From: Larimichthys crocea
Taxonomy: Eukaryota > Chordata > Actinopteri > Sciaenidae
Direction of reading: 5' to 3'
Length of the DNA: 64,000 bases
Assembly (NCBI RefSeq): GCF_000972845.2
Contig: NC_040017.1
Coordinates: 24,389,606-24,453,605, forward strand
Position numbers and translations under genes: made by a program. The notes beneath the pieces were generated by a model that saw nothing but the letters and a program-made list of their open reading frames with translations, was not told the DNA's origin and did not search any database. Below are positions 33,301 through 45,449 of the stretch, piece by piece; the stretch's first letter is position 1; every line of letters starts with the position of its first letter.

Positions 33301-35550
33301 TACTTTTTCAAGAGACACAAACTTGACACTGAAATGTAACTGCCAACTGCTTCTAATAATTAATGGTCCTGTCAAATACAATTGAGATTCCTATCAAAAA
33401 AAGACAAACCCTTTCACTGCGAGTGGTCTGGAGCACAGTGCATGAGCCAGGGCTCATGCATAACACTTGTAGGATGATGAGTATACAACAGAGTAACACT
33501 AATTAAACGCACCACCACGTGTTCGTCCATGTCACACTCTGTCATCTCCCCAGTAGGTCTGTCTAGTGACAAATCCTAGTCTAGTAGTTAAGGTAGTACT
33601 TTTATAATGCCAAGTATGGAATTGGTGTGGTCAAATTACAGAAGAACAGAAGTTAATTGTAAAGACAGAATATGAATAAAAATAAATAGAATCCACACAC
33701 TCCTAAACACACAACAGATACATACCCACATGACGTAACACACACAGACACACAGAGCATTTCAAAATTAGAGTATAGGAATTAAATGGACTTGTGGGGT
33801 CTGAATTTTAAAAAGCTTGTTCAGATTGTGTCTGCACTTGTTTTACATAAGGCCAGAAATCAGAGCGAATCCAGTACGCATGAGATCAGATTGCACCATA
33901 CCAGAAATCTGACACAGAATCAACATAATGTAACACTTTTCCCCCTTTCAAAATAAAGCACAATCGCAGTTCATGTAGCCTAATCACAACGTAATCAACA
34001 TTACTCATGACCGGTGGCACCAGTGGGCATCCAATCGTCAAAGGGTCTCAACAGGAACGTGAAGACTAATTGTTGAAGTGGAACACACACACAATACTTT
34101 AATGAATAACACAACAGATCCTTTTTATAATCTCGTCTACTGTACGGCGGAGAGCAAAGTACTGTTTGTTGTTTGTTTTCCTTTATACAACGGAGCCTGA
34201 CTGGGAAATCCACCGTGCCTGTTTTTGGCGGTGCATTGCGTGAGCAGTTTCAGAAGCAGCCGGTAGCCCGCCAGACTTTGTTTACTTGCTCAGTTTGGAC
34301 CATTTTCCCAGTGTATATTCCTTGTAAACATGCTTTTTAACATGTGTAAATATGTTTACATAGTTAATTAGTTTTAGCTTTTTGTCTGCTTTTACGACTG
34401 GCAGCTTGCACAGGGTATTTATTTTGAAAATCCAAGGGAATTCTCTGTTGTTTTTTCTGTGTCTGACTTCCGACCGCTCGAGGTGTCTGCGTAAATTACA
34501 CGTTGCTTGCTCGTGTGAAGCATCAAAAAAACGCGTAATTCACACATGTCGAGCATTGGAGACGCGTCTGGGACGCGTCTGAAACAGACCACGACGGAGG
34601 CCGGTGGGGTTTGATACAGTGACGAGAATGACTGTGGATTACTTGCGATGACGCAACACTCACGCAATGTGCCACGACAGGCCCGTGGATTTTGGGGTAC
34701 TCCACAACTCTGCTTGCCAATAGATACTCAGATCGGTAAACCCTCCAACGGTCAGCCGAAATGTCGCTGAAACTGAGACGATCCAGATGGAATCTCATGA
34801 GCTAAACTGATACTTTGTCTGTGGTGTTCACTAATGGCCTGTTAATGACCTCTCTTTAGTCTGAAAGACATGCAAACATGAGGGAATGTGAGAAATGACG
34901 TGTGGATCGTTCTCTGCTCTGCTTTCCTCTCCAGTCAGCAGAGGCACTACTGAGCACACACAAGTATATGGGATAAGAAGGGGTGAGGGGTGGAAAGGAT
35001 GGAAAAAGGAGGTGAAGGGAAAAAAGAAATAGAATAAAGAGCGGAAGGTGGAGAAGGGAAGAGATATGGGAAATCGGTCCCCTCTAGTGAATTTTTCAAA
35101 AATAAACTACTAGAGCATTAGACATGTTCTTAACATGATTGAATGCGTGTCCAAGAGTGAATGCAAAATGTCCCCTGTTGACCTTTCCCGTGGTCCACCT
35201 TTTTGTGACTGTGCAAAAATGAAGCAAAGTCCACAGTTAGAATAGGCAAGCAAGTTTGCACCACACACACAAGCAAACATGCAAAAACGACAGTATTATA
35301 CAACATTGTTAGGTGAAAGCATTAAACTGTGTTGGCTCAGAATCCTAAGATATGGATGTACTAATTTCTTGACATAAGCTCTTAATCCGTTGGTTCAAAC
35401 AATTCTATATTTCACAAACATATTGGTCTTTACACATCTCTTGCCCGTTAAGTAACAGGTACGCATTCAACTCAGTTCAAATTAAAGACTATTATGAATG
35501 TGTTGGAACGTATGAAGGCCATCGAATGTTTGCATTTAAACAAAAAATTG
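33301..35550 (-). repeat. Inverted OR 5' flank and intergenic unit
   Basis: Positions 33301-34200 are the reverse complement of about 15280-16183. Positions 34290-34870 match 12640-13200 inverted, with an empty RTE target site near 34305-34320. Positions 34870-35540 match 12010-12640 inverted. No gene is seen. Confidence 0.65.
34964..35078. repeat. Polypurine tract insertion
   Basis: About 115 bp made almost only of A and G on the plus strand (GGGATAAGAAGGGGTGAGGGG and following) lie inside the inverted unit. The plus-strand partner near 12546 passes straight from GAGCACACACATATC to GGTCCCC without it. Confidence 0.8.
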
Positions 35551-35560
35551 NNNNNNNNNN
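35551..35560. other. Assembly gap (10 N)
   Basis: Ten undetermined bases separate the inverted intergenic unit from R4-like LINE sequence. The real distance is unknown. Confidence 0.99.
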
Positions 35561-37985
35561 CACGGAGATGAAGTTAGCCAGCTGCTGAACTGGAAAGGAA
35601 CATGGTGAATAAAAGCGGGCACCCAGGAAAGTACAAACTCCACTTTCAATAACCAGGGCACTCGAACCTCCAAACAGCGATAACCCTCTGGCACCCGGTT
35701 GACGAGATACACTCAAAGGGAGAGAGGCCCAGGATCTAAACAAGTGTTCTCCACTGCACAAGCCAAGTGTACTCTAGTGGCAGGGAACCAACAAAACCGT
35801 CAGAACCCACCATGAGCTGAGGTGGAAAATCTGTAAGGAAACATATGGGACACAGAGGGATCACACACACACCAATGCCCACTGGTTAGTGACCTAAAGT
35901 CTGACCACAGCACTCCCAGACCAAGACCCAGTAAACCCTTCAATGGCAGACATCCAAGAAAAGAGTGTCAACGATTGAAGAGATGGGGACAGCACCAGGC
36001 CGAAATGATCCTAAACTGGTGAGCAGCTACCGCACGCATGAGCGCCTAGCCGCACAGAAGATGAACCTAGTGCTCAGGGATGGGAACCCACCCAGAGTGG
36101 CTACCCAAGGCAGGACAGTCCTAACATGAAGGAGGGCACAAGGGACCCATCCCATCCAACTAGCCCAATTAACCTGTCTCTGCACACATGGAAGGCCTTC
36201 CAGGCATCATTGGGCAAAAAATTAAAGCATGTGGCTCATACATGAGGCGGGGCACAAAAGGAATTGGCAGTAACACCAGGGGAGCCAAGCACCATCTACT
36301 GGTGATAGGAACAGTCGCCGAGACTGGTAAGAAGAGAGAGAGCAAACTGTCACTCGCCTGGATTGACTAGAAGAAAGCCTACGACTCAATGCGCACACAC
36401 ATGGATACTGGGAATGTCTGGAACTGTATAAGATCAACAGGAACCTAAAGGACCTTCATCCAGAACTCAATGGAAATGTGAAGACAACCCTAGAGGCCAT
36501 TCAAAGCCCATTGCCAGAAGTCAACATCAGTGTGGCATATACCAAGGAGATGCGGCTATCACCACTGCTGTTCTGCTATGGCCTGAACCCCCTCAGTCAG
36601 TCATCACGAGCGCAGTAACGGGTACCGATTCCGTAAGGGGCAACATCAGCCACTGCTCTACATGGATGACATCAAGCTGTATGCCAGAACGCGAGAAATA
36701 GACTCACTGATCCAACACCAACCAGGATCTACAGCAATGACATATGGGATGTCATTCGGATTGGACAACGTGTGGCGATTGGTTAAAGTGGGCAAGATGA
36801 TCACCAGAGGGATTGTACACTACCAGAGGGCAACATAAGGTCAGTCATACAAGTACCAGCCGCTTGGCATCATAAAATGGAACCAAGGAGGAGATCAGAA
36901 GTCAACCAAGCATATATCAAGGCACTAGAAAAAGCTCTCTGACCCATTGGCTGGAGGTTCCACCCACAAGTCCAGCGCACCCTAGGGCTATACACTAAGC
37001 GGAAAGGAGGAGGCCCAGGCTAGTCGCAGCTCTCAAGGCCCCAGTCCGAGGAATGAACAAATCGGAAAATACGGAGAATACATCAGAAGATGGCCCGAAG
37101 GATGAACTGCTCAAGTGCATGTCTCAGGCAGCAGAACCTGATGAGGTGCAGAGGAGGAGGAACAGACAACCTGGAGGGGACCAAACCCCACATGGCATGT
37201 AACCACCGTCAGATAGAGGAAGTGGCTGATATCAAGAAATACTACCAGTGGCTGGATAATGCAGGACTGACAGACAGCAACAGAGGCACTAATCATGGCA
37301 GTACAAGAACAGGCCATAAGCACAAGAGCCATAGAGGCAGGATTACCAGAGTAGACCAGACCCAAGATGCAGACTGTGTAAAAGCCCTGAGACAGTCCAG
37401 CACATATATAAGCGGTGTAAGATGCTAGCTGGATCAGCGTACATGGAGAGGCACAACCAAGTGGCTGGGATAGTATACAGGAACATCTGCAACCAGTATG
37501 GAATAGAACAACCCAAATCCCGATGGGCCATACCACAGAAGGTGGCGAGAACAAACGGGCTAAGGTGCTGTGGGGGGTCAACCGATGACAAACAGGTCTG
37601 GCTCCAGATAGGGTGTGTGCAAGAGGAATAAAGGGTCGTGGGTGATGCGATCCCCAGCTGAGCCAACAATCAGGCAGAAGGAACATGAGAAACTGAGGAG
37701 TATAAGGGGTTGAAGGACCGCTTGAAAGGGAGTGGAAGGTCAAGGGTTGCGTGTCCCCGTGGTCGTGGGGGACTTGGGGCAGCATAACCAAACTGGGAGA
37801 GTAGCGTCCAGCAAACTACCAGGAAAAACATCTGAAACCTCAGTCCAGGACGAGTGTCAGTCCTAAGAGAAACATGAGGATACTGCGCAGAACTTCCTGC
37901 CCAAACTGCCGGCCTCTGGTAGAAAGGGACCAGGAGCTTGTAGAGAAACGGATACCACCCCGCCGGGGTTAAGAAGGACGATTTT
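35561..37985 (+). mobile_element. R4/Dong-like LINE, copy C (degraded)
   Basis: It starts inside the part before the RT (matching the region near 47840 in copy E) and runs through RT (KHHLL, KKAYDSM, YMDDIKL pieces) and the C-terminal part (LAGSAYMERHNQVAGIVYRNICNQYGIEQPKSRW after a damaged zinc knuckle) to the end GATACCACCCCGCCGGGG, a T-rich stretch and TA repeats. Frame breaks occur throughout. It mirrors copy E on the other side of 40249-43204. Confidence 0.8.
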
Positions 37986-39260
37986 ATTTCTTCTTAATAT
38001 ATATCTATATTTATATATAGTGATAATAGTAATATCTATATATATCTATATATATTGCTCTTAATTATTGAAAATTATTACTCAGCAAAAAGGGGTCACA
38101 AACATGATCTGTTTTGGGACAAAAAAATATGTGGAGACACCAAATGTGGAAGGGTTAAATTATCAAAGGTTGCTTTTCAAGTTTTTATTTATTTCTCTGA
38201 TTAACCAACTTTTTTATTGAAGCCCAGCGCAGCTCCTCACTGTTATTGACTGTATGTTCTTTCAACCAACTTTTCTCTCCTCTCCTATGTCAACTCATGG
38301 ACCACAAATCAAATTAAACTCGTCATGTCTCATGTGTTTACAGTGTGAATGTACATGTTCAGGACTCAGATTTAGAAGCTGGGTACATGAAAGAATACAA
38401 AGCAGAACGCTCAGCTATAAATTTCAGAGATTGGCCATGACTCCACCTGGTAGTTTCAGTTTTCAAGAGACATTTCAGGCTTGACTGTGGAGGGTTGACC
38501 CGATCTGAGTGCTGGTTGGCAGGCTGGTTGTGCTGAGTCTCAGGCTCGTTTTAGTTCAGTTGGATCTGACACAAACTCTTACCCTCTGCAAGCAGAAAGT
38601 TTTTTGCTTTGAACCCCTGCAACATGTACTGCCAGAAGTTGAAAACGGTACCAAATCCCACTCAATAATGGAAAAACCTCCATTTTTTCAGGGGCCTTAG
38701 CCGCATTCAGACCACCATTTAGGGTAGGGGTGTGGGGATGGGAGAGTGAGGTCTGGGGGGTGTATTTGTTGTGCTGAACATTTACCACTATGATAGAAAG
38801 TAACTTTTCTATTTGACAAAGCTCTCTCTTTTCTCAAACTAACCCAAACCAAAGGAAATTCTTTGTGTCACTGCTTGAGGATAGGACTGCAGGAAGACAC
38901 AAAAGAAAAACTGGGTACCATTGAAATACATCAAGCTGAACCACAAACAATATGTATCCTGATTTTATATCTATAACTCTACCTGGACATGCTCAGTTCA
39001 GCAACTGTTCATGACTCACTGTGGGGGGTGGCCCCGTCTTCTGCTGGCTACAAACATTACATTGCGTTGCTTTCTCCTAAACGTTTGAATTCTAGATTAA
39101 GCCGGCATGTCTCTGCTGCCTTTGCATGCTGCATTTTTTTGGCCACCCCTTGCAGGCCTGTACTGCTGCCATCCAAACAACTGCTACTCTCTTCATGGAA
39201 GATGAATCTACCACTTTCGCTGCCAGTATGGATTCCTTGATCTGTCCTTATAACAGTGGA
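37986..39260 (+). repeat. Inverted-repeat arm, unclassified unit
   Basis: After TA repeats (37995-38058), 38055-39260 is the reverse complement of about 44210-45380: AAAAGGGGTCACAAACATGATC, AATTAAACTCGTCATGTCTCATG, TTTCAGGCTTGACTGTGGAGGG, CAGCATGTACTG-like and GGCCACCCCTTGCAGGCCTGTACTG phrases all have inverted partners. No gene is supported. Its central phrase also occurs near 12750. Confidence 0.65.
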
Positions 39261-39758
39261 GCACACAATCTGAACCGCTTTTAAAATCCAGGACCCCTCA
39301 TCAAGTCCATTGTGTGTACGTTGCCATGGTGGGTATGTACTGTGTGTGTTTTAGGGTGTGGGATTATTTAGATTTGTATTCAATCTCTGTCGTTACAATT
39401 AAACTTCTGTTCTTCTGTAATTGACCACACCATTTTCCATACTTGCATTATTAAAAGTACCTGACCACTGAAACTACTCAACTAGGATTTGTCACTGGAC
39501 AGCCATAGGGAGATGAACAGAGGTGACAATGACGACACTGTGGTGAGGTTTAATTAGCTGTTCTCTGTTGTACTAATCATCACCTACAAAGCGTTATGAT
39601 GGCCCTGGGCTCACGGAACACTGCTAGACCTCCAGCCACTCCAGTGAAGGTTTGGTCTTTTTTGATAGGAATCTCACTTTGTATTGACCAGACCCATTTA
39701 ATTATTAGAACGAGTTGGCAGTACATTCAGCAAGTTTGTCTTACTTAAAACACAAGTA
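39261..39758 (+). promoter_or_regulatory. OR 5' flank (degraded)
   Basis: It contains the CCATTTTCCATACTTGCATTATTAAAAG block, ACTGTGGTGAGG at about 39540 (donor) and the acceptor region before 39700, matching 43715-44210 inverted. Confidence 0.6.
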
Positions 39759-40248
39759 ATGGCTTAAAACCGCTTATGTTGCGGGTAAGGGTCATTCTGC
39801 TGCAGGTTGTAACCCAGTCTTATAGTTCGGTCTGAGTGATAAATTTATTGGCATTCAACTCTTGCTCATCATAACTTTTTTCAAAATGAGTGCGTCTAAC
39901 AAACTGGACGCTACATCTTATTTGCTGTTACACTTCTGGTCTGATAGTTTTGATGTTCGTCATGTCTGATATCCTCCTTCATCTTGACCCATTCTGGGAT
40001 TTGCATGCAAAGTTGCTGTGTGTTCATTATCTTGGGTGGACTTGTATAATATAGTACCCCAGTTACTTGACAGGCCAATGACCCTGGAGCGGATATGTGG
40101 CCATCTGCATGCCCCTGCGGTCATCACAGCTGTTGCTCCACACGAAGCACTATGCATTGCATCCTATACTTCACAGCCTCAGCTCTGTACCCTGCTTGTT
40201 GTTCTTCTCCACATCTTTGCTAAGCCTCTTTTCGTTTGCTCAAACAAA
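39759..40248 (+). pseudogene. OR 5'-half fragment fused to LINE
   Basis: From ATGGCTTAAAAC (damaged start) the OR runs through TM1-TM4 in broken frames, with ATGACCCTGGAGCGG, GTGGCCATCTGCATGCCCCTG and AGCACTATGCATTGCATCC recognisable, and stops at TCAAACAAAGG, where R4-like LINE sequence (GGAACAGACCAACCTGGAGGG) begins. The break is at the same receptor position (loop 2, after the YKQ codons) as the truncated OR at 43216. Confidence 0.75.
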
Positions 40249-40998
40249 GGGGAACAGACCAACCTGGAGGGGACAACACCCCCCACATGGCATGTACACA
40301 CCGTCAGATTAGAGGAAGTGGCTGAATCAAGAAATACTACCAGTGGCTTGGATTGCAGGACGACAGACGCGCACAGAGGGGACTAAAGTCATGGCAGTAC
40401 AAAGACAGGCGCAATAAGCCACAAGTCCATAGAGGCCAGGATCTACCAGAGTAAAAACCAGACCCAGATCGCAGACTGTGTAAAATAAGCCCCTGAAGAC
40501 AGCCCAGACATGTAGCAAGGGTGTAAACAGCTGGATTAGCGTACAGGGATGGGAGGGGGCAACACCAAGGGCTGTGAATAGTAGAAGCAGACATCTGGCA
40601 ACCATAATGGGACTATGAACTACCCAAATCCCGATGGGCCATACCACAAAGGTGGCTGAGAACAACGGGCTAAGGTCTGTGGGAGATCCCATGCTGAACC
40701 CAACATCAGAAGAAGGACAGAGAAACTTGAATGTGTTAGCTGAATGGATGGTGGAAGGGTCAAGGGTTGCGTGGGTCCCCGGGGAGTGGGGGCACTTGGG
40801 GCAGTAAACCGCCAAACTGGGAGAGTGGCTCGCAGCAATCCCAGGAACAACATCTGAAGCCTCAGTCCAGAAGAGTGCGTCCTAAGGAACATCGAAGATA
40901 CTGCGCAGAAACCCTCAAACTCCCAGGCCTCTGGTAGAGACCTGAGCTTTGAGGATGACACGGATACCACCCCCCGCGGGGAGGTGAGAAAAATTTTA
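40249..40998 (+). mobile_element. R4/Dong-like LINE, copy D (3' part)
   Basis: It starts just after the EEE breakpoint of other copies, has the zinc-knuckle/nuclease region in broken frames, the phrases AACAACATCTGAAGCCTCAGTCCAGAAGAGTG and GATACCACCCCCCGCGGGG, and ends in ATTTTATTTATATATATA. Confidence 0.8.
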
Positions 40999-41909
40999 TT
41001 TATATATATAAGGGGGATGGGACGTTACTAGGTAGGGAGGTGGTTCGCAATAGGTCTTTTCCTCATTATTTAGTTATTATCATTTTTTATTTCCTACCTT
41101 TCTGTCTGACGTCACTGTTTAACTATAACCCATATCAGTATCATTCCTTTTCTGGAAAGAGCAAAAAAAGCAGCCAGTAAAAACACAAAAAAATCGCAAC
41201 ACTAATTAAATAGTGTACATCAACATTTCTGCAGGTCACCCCCTCAGTGGCAATCAATTAGAGGTTGTAAGCCAAAAGTCAATTTAAACTGACTTTATAA
41301 TCAGCAGCCGTCTGTCTTGGAGATTTTAAACTACTGTCTCTTTGGACGCAGATCGAGAAGTGTTGAACTTGCAATAAGTAACTCCATCCTGATCTTTACT
41401 GTCTCAGGAGCTCAAGGGGGTGATGATGTGTGTCATCACTGTAGGCTGTGGTGTGTAGTGTAGTTACATTGTAACTTTGTCTTCTGTATTCTTTTTTCTC
41501 TCTGTATACATTCTTCTTCCTCAAAGCATACGTATAGTTGAGTCATTGTTTCTGACGTATCTAAAATGCTGATAAACTTTGCAACTTAATATAAACACCC
41601 ACTGAAACAAATGAGGCATAGCAGTTGTTTATTGTTACATAGTTTGTCATATCTATCTAGGCTTGGATGCTTGGAAGATCTAAAACCAAATGACACCATC
41701 CAACATAAATCAACACGGCATAAAACTTAAACATGGAGGATGATGAAATATGCAACAAAAACAACAGTAGTGTTCAATTGTAACTTGAATGAAATCGTCA
41801 CAAGCCAAGTTTCTATAATAATAGATAAAAATGAAACATTCTTTAAATACTCATGTCAAAATGAGTGCAGACATGTTCAGTAATCTACAATCAATCAATA
41901 ATCAAATTG
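40999..41909 (-). other. Inverted OR 3' flank, no gene
   Basis: After AT-rich DNA (40999-41150), 41150-41909 is the reverse complement of the OR 3' flank, closely parallel to 25440-26203. The inverted AATAAA is near 41630. Confidence 0.7.
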
Positions 41910-42823
41910 TCAAATATTTTCTTTTTATACAAGACCAAAGAAGTTTTGTCAGTGCTTGAGAAAATGTTTCATCTCGGAGGCCAAAATGAGAGGACTCAGA
42001 CATTAGGGATAAGACAAAATAGTGAATTTAGACAACCTGACATAAGCAAATACCATTAAATCAAACGTGAAGCAGAGTGCTTTCTATGAATGGAGTTCCA
42101 CAATGATGAACGAGCAGCAGCTGGAAACCATGAAGAATTACTGTTCTGAGCCCTCTTTCCATGACATTTTACCTCTCCTGAGGCAGCTTTGGCCAAAAAA
42201 AAAAAACCTTTTCATGATTTAAAACATAAGAACATAAAATGATAATAACATAACAAGAAGTAAAACTCTTGTACGCTGAGATAACATGATCCTGCCATCT
42301 ATAACATGAACATGTTATAGCAAATATCTATATTGTTTGTAACAAACTAAAAGAGGCTGATGCAAAGAAGGTGGAGAGAACAACAATGCAGGGTACAGAG
42401 CGAGGCTGTGAAGATGAATGGATGCAATGCATAAGTCTGCGTTGGGAGCACAGCTGTGATGACGCAGGGGCATGCAGATGGCCCATATGCGCCAGGGTCA
42501 TTGCTGTAGAGTAACTGGTGTAACTATATTATACACAAGTACCACAACAGAGATATGACACCACATCCAAACTTGCAATGGCAAATCCAAAAAGGTTCAA
42601 GATGAGGAGGATATCAGACATGACTAACACAAAACTATCAGACAGAAGTTAACAGGCAAATAAGAAGTTGCGTCTTTTGTAGAAGCACCCTTTTGAAAAA
42701 AGTTATGATGAGCAAGAGTTGATGCCAATAAATATACACCAGGACCGAACTATAAGACTGGTACCAACCTGCAGCAAGAATGACCCTTAAGGGACGTCAA
42801 CCAAATAAGCTGTTATTAGCCAT
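41910..42823 (-). pseudogene. Odorant receptor, full length but frameshifted (minus)
   Basis: The start ATG (inverse of CAT at 42821-42823, MANN-like) and the stop TGA (41910-41912) are both at family positions, and the length between is right for the subfamily, but one-base gaps break the frame many times. A run of ten A at about 42196 splits the loop-3 region. Its first half and upstream sequence repeat those at 43216-43714 and beyond, which suggests the same gene assembled twice. Confidence 0.75.
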
Positions 42824-43215
42824 TACTTTTTTAAGTAACACAACTGCTGATGGTACTGCCAACTCTCTAATAATTAAATGGTGGCTGTCAAATACAAATG
42901 TGAGAATCCTATCATAAAAGACCAAACCTTCACTGGAGGAGTGGCTGGAGGCTTAAGCAGTGTTCGAGCCAGAGGGCTCTGCATACACGCTTAATAGGAG
43001 TGAGTATACAAACAGAGTACATCTAATAACTCACACAGTGTCGTCTTGTCACACTCGTTTCATCTCCCCGTGGCTGTCCTGCTGACAAATCAAGTTAGTA
43101 GTTCATGGTCAAGGTAAACTTTATAATGCAAGTAGAAATTGGTGTGGTCAATTACAGAAGAACAGAAGTTAATTGTAAAACACAGATATGAATAAATAGA
43201 AATCTAATCCACCAC
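42824..43215 (-). other. Inverted OR 5' flank (degraded copy)
   Basis: It is the same sequence as 43715-44110 but with frequent one-base gaps. It ends abruptly at 43215, where error-free OR coding sequence begins. Confidence 0.65.
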
Positions 43216-43714
43216 ATTGTTTGTACAAACTAAAAGAGGCTGATGCAAAGAAGGTGGAGAGAACAACAATGCAGGGTACAGAGCTGAGGCTGTGAATGAT
43301 GAGGATGCAATGCATAGTGCTGCGTGTGGAGCACAGCTGTGAATGACGCAGGGGCATGCAGATGGCCACATATCGCTCCAGGGTCATTGCTGTCAGAGTA
43401 ACTGGTGTAACTATATTATACACAAGTACCACAACAGAGATAATGACACACATCCAAACTTGCATGGCAAATCCAAAATGGGTCAAGATGAGGAGGATAT
43501 CAGACATGACTAACATCAAACTATCAGACAGAAGTGTAACAGCAAATAAGATGTAGCGTCCAGTTGTGTAGAAGCACTCCTTTCTGAAAAAAGTTATGAT
43601 GAGCAAAGAGTTGATGCCAATAAATATTATCACCAGGACCTGAACTATAATGACTGTGTACCTAACCTGCAGCAGAATGACCTTACCGCCAACCAATAAG
43701 CTGTTATTAGCCAT
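43216..43714 (-). pseudogene. Truncated odorant receptor, TM1-TM4 (minus)
   Basis: The minus-strand frame starts at ATG 43714 (MANNSLLVGGKV) and is perfect for about 166 residues through TM1, LLSD, ERYVAICMPLRHSQLCS and TM4 to FSLYKQ, then runs into unrelated flank DNA (CGGLDFYLF..., stop near 43169). It has both the TTGRY and the SQ variants, as at 57018. The 5'UTR intron signals are present (donor at 43931, acceptor at 43779). The clean coding sequence that ends at a sharp junction with error-rich DNA points to a contig end rather than a true truncation. Confidence 0.8.
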
Positions 43715-44210
43715 TACTTTTTTTTAAGTAAACACAACTTGCTGATGTACTGCCAACTCTTCTAATAATTAAATGTGTCTGTCAAATACAAATTGAGATT
43801 CCTATCATAAAAAGACCAAATCCTTCACTGGAGTGGCTGGAGGTCTTAGCAGTGTTCTGAGCCAGGGCTCTGCATAACACCTTTATAGGAGTGATGAGTA
43901 TACAAACAGAGTAACAGCTAATTAAACTCACCACAGTGTCGTCATTGTCACACTCTGTTCATCTCCCTCAGTGGCTGTCTCTTGACAAATCTAGTTAGTA
44001 GTTCATGGTCAAGGTAAACTTTATAATGCCAAGTATGGAAATTGGTGTGGTCAAATTACAGAAGAACAGAAGTTAATTGTAAAGACAGATATGAATACAA
44101 ATATAATATAATCCACACACATCCCTAAAACACACACAGATACATACCCACATGCACGTACACACACATGGACTTGTGGGGGTCTGGATTTTAACAAGCT
44201 GTTCAGATTG
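43715..44210 (-). promoter_or_regulatory. 5' flank of the minus-strand OR at 43714
   Basis: Read on the minus strand it has the CCAATTTCCATACTTGGCATT block with TATAAAG (near 44020), the untranslated exon, GTGAGT at 43931 and TTTGACAG ending at 43779. The predicted intron is about 153 bp, shorter than the usual 190. Confidence 0.5.
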
Positions 44211-45449
44211 TGCTCCACTTGTTATATAAGGACAGAATCAGAGCGAATCCAGTACTGCAGCGAAAGTGTAGATTCTTCCATTGAATGAGAGTAGCATGTT
44301 TTGGATGCAGCAGTACAGGCTGCAAGGGGTGGCCAAAAAAATGCAGCGGCGGAGAAGTTAAGCTAGATTCAACGTTTGGAGAAAAGCAACGCAATGTAAT
44401 GTTTAGCCAGCAGATCAGAGTGGCCACCCCCTCCACAGTGAGCATGAACAGTTACTGAAACTGAGCATGATCCAGGTAGAGTTCATAGATAAAAATATGA
44501 TACTATATCTGTTGTGTTCTAGCTTGATTTATTTCATGTACCCAGCTTTTTCTTTTGTGTCTTCCTCGCAGTCTATCCTGCAAAGCAGTGACACAAAGAA
44601 ATTTCCTTTGGTTTGTGTTAGTTTGAGAAAGAGAGAGCATTTGTCAAATAGAAAAGTTACTTTCTCATTCATAGTGGTAATGTTCAGCACAACAAATACA
44701 CCCCCAGCACCTCACTCCTCACTCCCCACCCCTCACACACCTAAATGTGGTCTGAATGCGGCCTAAGGCTGAAAAATGGAGGTTTTTCCATTCATTTGAG
44801 TGGGAGTTGTCCGTTTCAACTCTGGCAGTACATGTTGCAGGGGTATCAGCAAAAAAACTTTCTGGCTTGCAGGGTAGAAGTTGTGTCAGATCCAACTGAC
44901 TAAAACAGAGCCTGACTCACAACCCAGCTGCCAACCAGGCACTCAGATCGGGTAAACCCTCCACAGTCAGCCTGAAATGTCTCTGAAACTGAAACTATCC
45001 AGGTTGGAGTCATGGGCCAAACTCTGACAATTTAGCCTGTAGCGTTCTGGCTTTGTTTCTTTCATGTACCCAGCTTCTAAATCTGAGTCTGACATGTAAT
45101 TCACACTGTAAAATTGAGACATGACGACGTTTAATTTGATTTGTGTCCAATGAGTTGACATAGGGAGGGAGAGAAAAAGCTTTGGTTGAAAGACATACAG
45201 TCAATAACAGTGAGAGAGCGCTGGCTTCAATAAAGTTGGTTAATCAGAGAAATAAAAACTTAAAGAGCACGCCTTTGAGAATTGTACCCTTCCACATTTG
45301 GGTGTCTCCACATATTTTTTGTCCCAAAAACATATCATGTTTGTGACCCCTTTTGCTGAGTAATAATTATTCAATAATTTAGAGCAATATATATAGATAT
45401 ATATAATATATATATATATCATATATATATAATATAATATATATATAAA
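44211..45449 (-). repeat. Inverted-repeat arm, unclassified unit
   Basis: This is the partner of 38055-39260 in opposite orientation, followed by TA repeats (45385-45445) into which copy E of the R4-like LINE is inserted. No gene is supported. Confidence 0.65.
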
